Source: Sympetrum striolatum (lineage: Eukaryota > Arthropoda > Insecta > Odonata > Libellulidae). Taken from it: DNA of 64,000 nt. Shown here in pieces: positions 1-9,889 of the stretch. The notes below the pieces were generated by a model that was not told the DNA's origin, ran no database searches, and saw only the letters and a program-made list of their open reading frames with translations. The position numbers and the translations under genes were made by a program. The stretch covers positions 72,454,113-72,518,112 of the forward strand of contig OX388352.1 in NCBI GenBank assembly GCA_947579665.1, written 5' to 3'. Each line of letters begins with the position of its first letter. The first letter of the stretch is position 1.

Positions 1-108
1 TGAAATAAGCAATCATGCATTTGCTAAAGATATAACTTGATTGATTCACATCATCTGCTTAATAATCAGAAAGGTAATGTCGAATAGAAGTGCAAATGTC
101 TTCCTTAC

Positions 109-332
109 CATGTGATCTTTATCCAGCTGACCTAAGTGACGGACTGTTTGCATAACCACTGGTGGATCGCCCTGTGAATAAAAAATAAATGTCACTTTAT
201 CATAAGAATCAAATTTTTTAAATCCCATTTCCACGATATATAGAGAAAGAGTTCTTACAGCTCCATGATTACACGGAAGCCTGCTAATTTTGTTTTTCCG
301 TTCTTTTTCTTTGAAGAAATTCATATTTATAC
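109..332 (-). pseudogene. Exon-like module, sub-copy A1 (gene not recognised)
   Basis: Read on the minus strand this is an open stretch flanked by an acceptor-like TGTACTAG at the 332 side and a donor-like ATG|GTAAGG at 109. It includes the motif GDPPVVMQTVRHLG. An internal TTTTTTATTCACAG just before that motif could be a second acceptor. The same module occurs at 47273-47496 and 35153-35376, and more distantly at 8038-8216 and 55778-55966. The diverged versions keep the ends, the reading frame in places and the donor GT. I do not recognise the protein. It could be one exon of a duplicated host gene, or chance reading in a repeat; stop codons in some copies suggest decay. Confidence 0.35.
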
Positions 333-1594
333 CTAGTACAAACTTTCGTATGGCTTATGCTAGGAAATATACTCGAAAGTACTTCGACCACTCGTAATTT
401 AATGTCCAATTCTATGGAAGTACAACTAACGGAAACTGACCGTTAAATACTTGTTTATCGGCGGTGTACTGTGATTGGTTATTTTAGCATGGGGCGATGA
501 CGTCACACAAAACCATGTGCGCATAAACACTTTGCGCACATACACTTTGCGCATAAACACCTTGCGCAGAGCACCACTAGTTGACGAATCTACACTAGAG
601 GTCTCCATTGGCCGAAAATTTTAGCCCAAACCCGGCCAGTTCGTCTTGGGGCCCGAGCCCGACCCAGCCTGAACGTTGATATTAATTTTCGTTCTCAAGG
701 CCGACCCGAGCCCGAACTTTCCATAAATCGCCCTGTAGTAAATTGTTGTGAATTGTGATCAAATACATTTTTTTAACCCTTCACGAAGACCGAGCATTTT
801 GTTTAAGGATTGGGTTACAACTTTAAGAGGCTTTTGCCACTATGCAAAAACTAACGCTCTTTAAGAACGAATAATTCTCTCCTTCCGGAATGTTCCATGG
901 GCCGAAGCCCGATAGACTGCTTGCTGACCAGGCCCATGCAGACCTCGAATTTGCACCATAGATTCCCTAACCATTTTTCCCTTGGACCTCTTTTTAAACA
1001 GAAAAAACAAATAATTATCTATGAAGATAAGATTTACTCTAAAATGCTTTGAAAAGGCGAAATTTAATATCCTATTTTGCGGAAGTATAATGAAGGACAA
1101 CTGACCATTAAAATATTTTTTAATCCGTGGTCCGGTGATACTTGATAATCCTATGCGGCCATTTTAGGGACATTTATAGGTTTTTATGAAGAATAGCGGG
1201 GTAGGGTTTTGCGGGAAATTTTGTAATTTCAAATTACATTTTTAACCATTTTAACAACAAGTTTAGATACCGAGGTGAGTTGGTGGATATTTTAAATTTC
1301 CTTGAGAGGTATCGATCTGATGCTGGCAGTAACAGATCCAATGCAACGATTGTAAAAACCTTCAATTTTTTTGATATTGGAATTGGTAGTATTTACGGAT
1401 AGGATGCAGCTTTAGGTAAGGTGGGGAAGGATAAAGGATTTGATGAGTTTGTGATGAGATGAGAGAGACTAATTTTTTGAAGAATAGGTAGCAGTTTGAA
1501 TTTTGCAAATTCTGTCTTTTAGATATTTTGACAATATGTTTGGTCCATGATAATTGGTTATTTAGGTGAAATCCAAGATATTGAGGTTCTATTA

Positions 1595-1876
1595 ATCATC
1601 TGTGTTTTGGCGGGTTTTTTTCGATAACCCTTCTTGTGTGAGCGTTTTCCCGCACAGTGGGTTTTTCTCCGAAAGCCTTCCGCCAAGGCGTTTTTCCCCA
1701 CACCACAATTCTTTTGTTTGTTTACCTCTTCTTTGTATTTTCCTTTCATATATATGTATATGTATTGTTTTTCCTCCTTTTCTGTAAGTAATACTAGTAA
1801 TCCTTAATGGTTAGGTGTAAGAGAGGCCCTAATGGGCCTAACCTCGCAAAATAAAGAGTTTTATTATTATTAATTA
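1595..1876 (+). mobile_element. LINE 3' tail, shared by copies A and C
   Basis: The segment ends in an AATAAA signal followed by a TTATTATTATTA-type tail, as in 5'-truncated non-LTR retrotransposons with simple-repeat tails. It is an insertion: the paralogous sequence at 45865-45885 passes directly from the left flank to the right flank without it. Copy C (48752-49022) carries it with a small internal deletion. No coding sequence of the LINE is present. Confidence 0.6.
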
Positions 1877-2691
1877 TAAAACCATTTATGGAGAAAAAAT
1901 CTATCATATTTCCCTTTACTATATTTACAGTGTTATAACTATATATATATTCTTCTTACTCCGAATGAAATTAAAGAAATTAGAAAAAATACTCTAAAAT
2001 GTTGACTTTGATGGAAGCAAACCTGTGTACAATTACAGAAGAGAGAAAAAGTAAAAGTCAATAAAAAAAATTCTTTACCTGTTTGGGCTTTTTCAAGCTC
2101 ATGTTTGTAAAATTAGTTGAGAGGAGCTATTACAGTTCAAGTTACTGTCAAAAATTTAAATTTGCGAGCTTATTTTATGGGTTGATAAGCATTGCTTCCA
2201 CTCTATTACTTGCTTCATAATACTTAGCAGTATTGGCTTTTGGCAGAAATGGGAAGTCTTTACACAGAGCTCATTATAAGAACGGATGGAAATAAGGATT
2301 CGTACTTTATAATGGTCGTTTTCAACCTCATTTCTGAATATATTTGGATAAGAATGACTTTATCTTCACCATCATGAAAATTTTATGCTTACATAGCAAA
2401 ACAAACAATGAATAGAGCAGAAATTGAATGAAAGGTTGCATGTTCAATCCGAAAGAAGTTTAAAACTATCTCTCCTATCCAATCTAAAATTCCAGTTTTT
2501 TCCTCATTTCTTCTTTGTGCTATTGGCACGCATATACACTACATGCTATGATGTTTCAAGAGAACAGAACTTGGTAAAAATATTTAGTTGGAACGTAAAC
2601 TAGTAAACATTTTGTTGTGTAGAAGAATTTATATCTCACCTAAAACTTTTTTTCCTCAGGTGATGAAAATCTAGACACGAGTGAAATTATA

Positions 2692-2800
2692 ATAATAATA
2701 ATAATAAAACGGCTTTATTCGGGCAAGATTGAGACTAAAAGTCTCCTCTTCCATCTAACCTATTGTCATACAATACAAAAATAATTTATTTCAAGATATA
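2692..2800 (-). mobile_element. LINE 3' tail in reverse orientation
   Basis: A run of ATA repeats is followed by AAACGGCTTTATTCGGGC. On the minus strand this reads as a 3' end with GAATAAAGCC and a (TTA)n tail. Copy C has the same piece with a shorter triplet run (near 49853-49960), so the microsatellite tail has changed length since duplication. The upstream limit is not visible. Confidence 0.45.
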
Positions 2801-4575
2801 GTTTCAAAAAGATAGGAGAAGAATTGTGACTATTGAGACTAATGATGAAATTTTAATTTAAATTTGTTTCAGGATATCTTCAAGAGAACTTTAGCTTTTG
2901 ATGTTTATATATGACATAATTTGCCGCTACTGCAATTTACCTCCAATCAACAATGACCATAGGTTGAGAAACGCTGTAAGCCTGTATCCAGGGATACATC
3001 GTTATTAAAGGTGAAACGGACAAAAAAATATTAGGTATTTAGCTTTACTCAAACAAACAAATTAACAGGTGGTACCAAATACTTTTGGAATTATATTGGC
3101 TCTTCCTAGCATCAAGGATGGTATGTAATCTTGGTAAAGGTTTCCCAAGGAAGGGTCATATTGCATGTATGGATATGTTTTACTTCATTAAAGATGAAGG
3201 AGCCTAGGGAACAGTTAGTACCAATTGAACAGCTTCACCTACAGAAATTAAAACAATAAAGAAACTACATAGATTGGTGGGGAATTAATGGAGATTAAAT
3301 GAAATCGAAGGCCAGATTTTCTTAGAAAGGCAGTTGTAATGGATATGAGGTGGAGTGCAGTCTTTTGAGAAGTTTTTAAATTGTGTGCAGTGTTTCATTT
3401 GCTTCTTCAGAATTCTATATTCCCTTTTATTCATTGTGAGTGTAGTATGGTCATAGTAAAATATCAATAAAAAGTTGTTTAATTTTATGGTGAAATTTGT
3501 TGTTTAGCTAAGCAAACTGAGAAGGTCAATTCATATTGTCAATTTCCTAATGTTAATATAAACAAATTCTAAGACACGTACCAGCAAGATAGTTATCTCG
3601 GTTACCAGCTATACAAAGGGTGAACTAAACCTGGATAGTTTTAAGAGAATATTTCATGGAGTAAGGTAAACATTTGAGTTAGTAAATACTGTGGGAGGAA
3701 TTCAAAGACAAAAATTCTCCAGCCCTTTACTTTTCATATTTTCTTGAAAAATATTTTGAATACCGTGTGATAATTTTGGAAAGTGACAATGTTGAATTTA
3801 CAGCATTGCATGAGGTGATGATTGATATTCCTGAAAAGTTTAACCATACGAAAGTTGTAAATTCTATTGGCAGCAGAAATTTTATATACTAGACAGGGTA
3901 AGAGGAAATGTATAGATTTCAGTTTACCAAAGATGAAGACAGTTTTTCACAGGTGCTAATCAAACCTTGAAAACTAGGTAGGATTTTAAGAGTTCTAAAT
4001 TAAAACATGTTGACATATTATCAATGGAAAGAGAAATTACATGGGATTAACTCAGAAATTTTTCAAAAATACTCAAATTAGGAATCAATGAAAGCCAACT
4101 GTAAGAAGACTTCTTAGTATTCAAAAGAATCCACACTCAGGCCATATTCACTATGTACATTGATGAAAACACAACTGAATTATCCTATTGTAATTACTAT
4201 CTCAATGCGTATAATTTACAACTCTACTCTCCAACACCAGCATATAATATTAATCATCTAAGACCACAAGCAAATAAATATATATCAACTATTAACTAAT
4301 CCATCTAAAAACTTATCTATAATAAAGGGGCAAGACTCCTTACATTTTCTTAAGATTGTCAAAAAAAATATCCCTCCCTGGCAAAACAATATCAATTTAG
4401 AACTGACTAGACTATCGATGAATCTCAAGCTTGGAGTGATCAAGTCACTAAAATATTTTAATAATGTTTACATGACTCTAAACTGTATCAAACAATTAAA
4501 ATCTGCTCACAAACTTTATGATTCGGTTATTTGTTATATCATTATGTAATATAAGGCTTACTGTGAAACTGATGT
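2801..4575. other. No recognisable gene; duplicated unique-looking DNA
   Basis: Shared with copy C (about 49960-51660). The only coding-like signal is on the plus strand at about 3702-3882. There the two copies keep the same frame (LYFSYFLE, then IDIPE, then a shared VNSI and SRNFI) despite many base differences, and both end in a stop just after. I do not recognise the protein and most differences change amino acids, so this is probably drift in an old exon or chance. Confidence 0.4.
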
Positions 4576-4587
4576 TACAATCTGATC

Positions 4588-4706
4588 GCTCCCAGATAGT
4601 CATGTGGACATCGCGTTTTTCTTTGGTGATGGCGGTCCCGGGTTCGATTCCCGCTGGGAGCCAATGTGTGAAATGACCTAAGCTGTCGAAGCACTTTTAA
4701 CAATAC
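4588..4706 (+). mobile_element. tRNA-derived SINE with 12-bp target duplication
   Basis: The head starts GCTCCCAGATAGTCATG and reaches a perfect B box (GGTTCGATTCC), closing an acceptor-like stem GCTCCCA/TGGGAGC. A tRNA-unrelated body follows (CCTAAGCTGTCGAAGCAC), then an AATACTAC tail. TACAATCTGATC flanks both sides (4576-4587 and 4707-4718). Copy C (near 52770-52790) has the empty site with one copy of the target. The element therefore entered copy A after the duplication, or was never in C. Three relatives lie at 9724, 33470 and 56441. Confidence 0.9.
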
Positions 4707-4819
4707 TACAATCTGATCACTACAAACAAATAAATTCATGTTCAGCAAGCTACAACAAAGAATACTATACTAATAATAAAAGAATAGAAGTTTTGCTTAT
4801 TGTTTTATACATAATTTTT

Positions 4820-5830
4820 ACTTTCTCCATATACGAAGTATAGAGAAAGTATTGTTTTCATGAAATAAATCGACTTCGAGATTTCAACGGAAATACATGT
4901 TTTGGGGTCCCTAGAACACATTTTGACCATTTTAGGAATGATGTCTGTGTGTATTTGTGTGTGTGTGTGTCTGTGCTTGTGGGCGCTCTAACGTGAAAAC
5001 TATTGATGGTATCAATACCAAAATTCATATATGGTACTGAGGTGTGTGCTGTCAGAGTTCATTAGTTTTTGGAGTAAATCAGTTAACCGGAAGTCGAGCA
5101 TCATTCATCAAAGCTCATTTCCGGTTTTCACAATATCTCCGTAAATATGATATATAGGTATATTGTATACCTTATAAAAGTTTTAGATAATGAGATTTAT
5201 TATAACTTTTGAATTTAACATATTTTTGTATCACCGGTTGATTAGGAGTTATTCGTGAAATACCGATAAACCGGAAGTAGCTGTTATGTACTTTGTGGGC
5301 GCTCTAACATTGAAACCATTCATTGTATCAACACCAAATTTCATATAAAGAACTTTGGTTGATTTTGTTAGAGTTGATTAGTTTTCGGAGTAAATCGGTT
5401 CACCGGAAGTCGAGCTTCATTTTTCAAAGCTCATTTCCGGTTTTCGAAATATCTCCATAAATATTATATTTAGGCATAAACTATAATTTATAAAAGTTTT
5501 AGAAAATTAAATTTACTATAACCTTTGTATGAAACATATTCTTGTATCACTGATTGTGTAGGAGTTATTTGTGAAATACTGATAAACCGGAAGTTGCTGA
5601 TTATGTACCTTGTGGGCGCTCTGGGCGCTGGGGCGAAAGTCCTTTTCATCGTTGTGCATCGAACATGTCCCGAAAAACATTATTTATAATGCTTGTGACG
5701 TAAAAGATAATATGATATAAATTAATCACTCATCACCCAAGTTTACATTGAATATAGAGTTCGAAAATACTGTCGTAGATAAATATTTACATCTTATATA
5801 TGGAGAAAGTCATGTGCTGGCCACATCAGA
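4820..5830 (-). mobile_element. Element X, copy A-specific insertion
   Basis: Oriented by its TCTGATGTGGCC end, the element lies on the minus strand, running from CATCAGA at 5830 to ACTTTCTCC at 4820. The left flank has five T and the right flank seven T. The empty site in copy C (near 52875) has seven T in all, so five T were added, either as a 5-bp target duplication or as an element-borne A tail. The interior holds about 315-bp units with TTCCGGTTT blocks, a GT-rich tract near 4950-4975, and near one end a palindrome built from CTTTCTCCATATAC and GTATAGAGAAAG. No transposase is encoded. The family is unassigned. Confidence 0.75.
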
Positions 5831-6804
5831 TTTTTTTATGAAGATGTCATTATCTTTAAAAATTATGATCGATATCTCTTTCAACATTTATATACCCATA
5901 TTCACCCCTTCTCTTTCTGGATGTTTCCCCTGGGAATTTTATTCATGTCCTTAAAATAAATAGCTTTTTCTTTCTCCACAAAACCATTTTTCTTTCCTCA
6001 TTTCCACATAACTAGTTAAAATTCAATAAGTATTACTGTTACATTTTGCTGTTAAGCGTATTAGACAAGAGTAAGATATAATTTCCTAGTCCCAATTTCA
6101 TCCAGTAAAGATGTATGTATTGTAATGAATATTATATGGCTTTCATGAAGGTATTGTGGCCTCTAGTACAAGTGTGGACTTAGTTAGAAAGGGTTGATTT
6201 ATTTTACGAGTTGAATAAAGGAGTTGAAGAAGAACTGTAATAAAAAATTGTATAATAAGTACTCTTGATTCCAGTTTCTAATGCACCTTGCTGGCAAATT
6301 TTCAGTGTCATGAATTAACTGTCATCTAAAGATAGATATCGAAATTTAAAGCTGATGTGCAGAAAGTGTTGTTTCAGAACTCAAAGCTTGTTATAATAAA
6401 ATTCCTTAGCTTAGTAGTAACAAACAATTGCTTGTGATACATTATTGACTGAGAGCAAGCCTTCTGGAACTTTAGGCACCTAAATTGAAATATCTTCAGT
6501 TTTTTTTGACCAGAATAAAAATTCTCTCCGAATCAACTATTAGCAAGGTGCTAAACCTTGGTAGTACCATTTGAGTCTGGAGCAAGCTGGACTCAGGAGT
6601 ACATACTGTCTCACATGTAATTGATTATTTTAAAAATGATGAAGCATTCTCTAGCCCATACCTCCACCACCTTTTCCACCAGGAGCTGTGCTACACAAGC
6701 ATATGTGGCGCGCTATGGAAATGCATTACCAGAGCTTTTGGGACACATCCTGTATGACAGCATTTGTGGTCAAAGATTACATTAACGAGGCTGCCATGTA
6801 TTAC
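5831..6804. other. Duplicated DNA without a recognised gene
   Basis: Collinear with copy C at about 52880-53860. On the minus strand a short possible exon lies around 6422-6480, after a TTTCAATTTAG acceptor-like site, and reads VPKVPEG in A. Copy C keeps the frame with VPKVPES. Both run into a stop before the next donor-like GTAAGG seen only in C. This is not enough to call a gene. Confidence 0.35.
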
Positions 6805-6974
6805 CTGCCAAATTTGTTAACTTAACTGGGAAATATGCAAGAAGATTGGAGATCATTTGAGCAAAAGTTTTGATTTTTCCTTGAGGGGACAAGTGTAGAG
6901 CTAGAAAAATTTGAAGACTGCCATCTTCTAAGTCATCATGTATTCCAGAAAAATTGAGGAACTGAGTCGGTAAG
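6805..6974 (-). pseudogene. Exon-like module with splice consensus (unknown gene)
   Basis: On the minus strand an acceptor-like AAATACAG precedes, and a donor-like TTGGCAG|GTAATA follows, an open stretch that includes FLNFSGIHDDLEDG and LHLSPQGKIKTFAQ. The paralogue at 53860-54039 keeps most of the residues but carries an in-frame stop after LSPQDKI and a small insertion upstream, so copy C is broken. The product is not recognised. The protein-like composition and splice signals at both ends favour a decayed exon over chance, but only moderately. Confidence 0.35.
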
Positions 6975-7401
6975 CTGTATTTGACAACCATTGTATGCCA
7001 TTGAGAAATGCAGTTTGAAAATAACAATTTTTTTAATGGAATGAAAGGGAGGGTAGACTTTTGAAATTTTTTCATCAACATGTGAATTAGTGGAAGAGGA
7101 AGATTTGATCAGAAGTACAATGGTCGTTGACATTTGTTACAGAAATCTTGATAAGATTTTACATAGTGAGCTGAAGCTGTCCTCGGAAAGAAGAAATAAG
7201 GTTTCTAGGGCTATTGATACACATTGTGAGTAATTCTGAGGGTTGTGAAATTCTACTTATATTCTATAAATACCTAGGAAACAGACCTTAACACAGACAA
7301 AGCTAGAGTTTAGAGTTAAGTCCATGTATTCTGATATTCCATAACTACGGTAAGTTTCATAAAATATTATAGGTCAAACAGTAAAAAAACTAGTATTTAT
7401 T

Positions 7402-7640
7402 TCAGGAGAAACTCCCAAACAACGACAATATTGATTAGGGTTATTATTTTTGAGAGAATTTTGCATGTTAATGAGAAATCCATGGCAAATGATATAAATG
7501 TAGTGACCATTGGACTGATGTGTTAACATCCAGTAAGTTTCAAAAGGATTATATTAAATGCCATGATATCATAAAGGCCTTTTCCCTATTATTGATGACA
7601 TTTTTCTTAAATAATTACACAGATAAAATTACAGCATATA
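7402..7640 (+). pseudogene. Broken exon-like frame after TTTATTTCAG (copy A)
   Basis: An acceptor-like TTTATTTCAG at 7395-7405 is followed in copy C (54497-54740) by a long open frame containing SMANDINVVTIWTDVL and SSKFQKDYIKCH. In copy A a small deletion in that region shifts the frame. C is therefore closer to any ancestral coding state. No known family is recognised. Confidence 0.25.
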
Positions 7641-7682
7641 TAACTCTCACCAATGGTTAGATTACTTCCATTATTATTCATA

Positions 7683-7841
7683 GGGGCCATACACAAATTA
7701 TGTAATTTAATTAGAGGGGGTCTGGCCAGGCATTACATTCCTTGTACTTGGGGTGAGTGGGAGTCTGGCCATTCTTTGCGTGGGGGTAGAGGGGGATCGA
7801 AAATTGGAGAATTTTGCATTATGTAATTTATGTACAACCCC
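7683..7841. mobile_element. Short MITE-like element (GGGG... ACATAAATTA ends)
   Basis: The left end GGGGCCATACACAAATTA and the reverse complement of the right end (GGGGTTGTACATAAATTA) form an imperfect terminal inverted repeat around a G-rich centre (GGGGGTCTGGCCAGG). The same element in copy C (about 54775-55597) is enlarged by two later insertions. No clear target duplication; superfamily undetermined. Confidence 0.55.
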
Positions 7842-8037
7842 ATATGCATATATTACGCATATGATCTCTTGCACATTCATTCTTTTTAACAGTTACAAGT
7901 AAAGGTAGCCCTTGAGTATGTAGTAGGAAATCATGCATTTGCTAACGAAATAATTTAAAATGATTCACATCATCAACTTAATAATCAGAAACGTAATTTC
8001 GAATAGATATACAAATTTCTTTCATACCAGATGATCT

Positions 8038-8216
8038 ATGTTCAACCAACGTAAGTATTGGTTTATTTCCATAACCACTTGCGAATAACCCTGTGAACTT
8101 TTCAAATCCAATTTCCACAGTGTGAAGAGTAAAATTCTTATCACTACATTATGAAGTGGCAAACAATGATTATCTTGCTTAAGTACTTCTAATGTCATAT
8201 TAATTCCTTGTATGAG
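8038..8216 (-). pseudogene. Exon-like module, diverged sub-copy A2
   Basis: On the minus strand a pyrimidine-rich tract and TTTGTACAG acceptor precede an uninterrupted frame: LIQGINMTLEVLKQDNHC, then HNVVIRILLFTLWKL, then GYSQVVMEI and LNIDHL. It ends at a donor-like CTG|GTATGA. It aligns with the 109-332 module, but lacks about 30 bases in the middle. The matching copy at 55778-55966 has GKSQVVMEI and a GTAAGA donor but an in-frame stop. This is the only member open through its full length, and the best candidate for a real exon. Protein family not recognised. Confidence 0.4.
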
Positions 8217-8651
8217 CTGTACAAAAAACACTAAAAAAAACGATCATCTATACAGAATATATTTAGGTAAACTTGCTTCAGAAAGAAGTAATTTCATCTT
8301 CTGTTTTGAGGAAGTACAACATATATCAACCGACCATAAAAAAATTCGTTTATCTGTTGTGTCAGGTTAATAGTTAATTAAGCATGGAGCAATAAAGCCA
8401 CACAAAAAATGATATGATGAAACTCTTTGTGCATAACTCCACCAGTAATCTACACTAAAGGTTCCTACAAGTTTTACCTCTTGGACCTCTTTTTAATTCA
8501 CAAAATGAATAATTATCTATAAAGATAATATTTATGCATAATTCGTTTGAAAAAGTATAATTTAATCTCCTATTTTGAGGAAGCACTTTGAAGTAGACAG
8601 CCAAACATTAAAAATACGCTTATCCGTGGTGTCACGTTATTAGTTAACGTT

Positions 8652-9280
8652 TGTGCCACCTTGTAGTTCAGAACTTTGAAAGAAACTGAAAAATATTTGG
8701 TAACGCAATAACTACTCTGAACAGCAACCAGCTCGGGAAATCGACAACGGGAAATCAATCAAAGAATAAGTTTCAACGATAAATATGATAAGTGATAATA
8801 TTAAGGTGTCATAGAATATTATACAACAAAATATCACATGAATTGAACTGCTCATTGACAATTAGTACAAAAAATCACCTAATATGAACGTCAATTCGGG
8901 AAGACTCCGAATTTACAAGACGTTCCAAAATTCTCTCTTCAAAACAACTTTCGTCTCCAAGTGCTATCTAAGCAATGTACTGCTCTTTCGAACAACTGAA
9001 AGTCTCTCTCAAAACCCTAGACTCGCTCTTGAGTTCACGGTCACACACTGCAGCGGAACACAGACCTTAAGAGCTGGCTGGCACGACTTTCAAGAATTTG
9101 AACTTGAAACTGTTCACAGAGATTTTGTATTCTTCCACCATTTGGTATAAAAAGCGATCAAGAATCGAAGGCGCCACCCTTCGTTACCCAAGCCACACAA
9201 GTCACACAAGTCAAATCCACTCTGGCCATTCCGGCCACGACGTCACATCGGCACGAGATTATCGACAAAATTGCCACACA
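8652..9280 (+). mobile_element. Solo-LTR-like insertion in copy A
   Basis: The related units at 8385 and 480-510 run straight from a TTAGTTAA-type flank into AGCATGG. Here about 630 extra bases sit between those flanks. The insert starts TGTGCCACC and ends GCCACACA, and contains TATAAAAAG near 9149. Its base composition is more balanced than its surroundings. These are LTR-like traits, but I see no clean target duplication and no internal retroviral genes. The open frame at 8884-9150 is not recognised and may be chance. Confidence 0.4.
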
Positions 9281-9723
9281 TAGCATGGGGTAATGACGGC
9301 TAGAGTGCAGAGTGATTGTATCTTATGTTAAGAACCATATCAAATGAATGAGAAGTGCTGTCATCGAGAATATGCATAGAGATCTGAGGATATGTATAAT
9401 ATAACATAGAATAAGAGATGTTCCTGGAAGATAGGCACATGGCTAATGATTCTTCAAGGATTGTTTTTTTATTAATATAATCCCATAATGAATAAGATTT
9501 AAATCTAGTTGGGCACTCAGTAATTAATTAATGCTTATACATTTTTATTATTTATATACTTGTAACCTCTGTCAGAAGAGAGGAAGTAATGATTTCATGA
9601 AATAGCTAAAGGCAATATTGCCATATGAATGTTCTTTTTGGAATGAAAAATGTTCATTCAGAGCAAAAAGAATTCTGTACTCAAATGGGTTGAGCAAATA
9701 AATACACAAGGCTAATTTAATAT

Positions 9724-9853
9724 AGTAGAAGTAGCATTATTAAAACTCCTGCAACAGCTTAGGTCATTTCACAGATTGAAACCCACTGAAAATCTAACTC
9801 GGTACCAATTTCACCAAAGGCAAACGCACTGTCCACATGACACCTGAGAGCCC
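9724..9853 (-). mobile_element. tRNA-derived SINE, old copy
   Basis: Minus-strand member of the family seen at 4588: it keeps GTCCACATGAC (head), the CAGCTTAGGTCATTTCAC body and the TAGTAG tail. It is shared with copy C (56441-56572), so it predates the duplication. It is too mutated in the B-box region to be a transcribed tRNA gene. Confidence 0.75.
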
Positions 9854-9889
9854 TAACATCAGCAATTTTATAAAGGAAAGCAACGAGAG

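Noticed and set aside
4588..4663. tRNA-like fold with acceptor stem and perfect B box
   Set aside because: No credible anticodon arm, it is part of a repeated SINE with a fixed body and target duplication, so not a tRNA gene.
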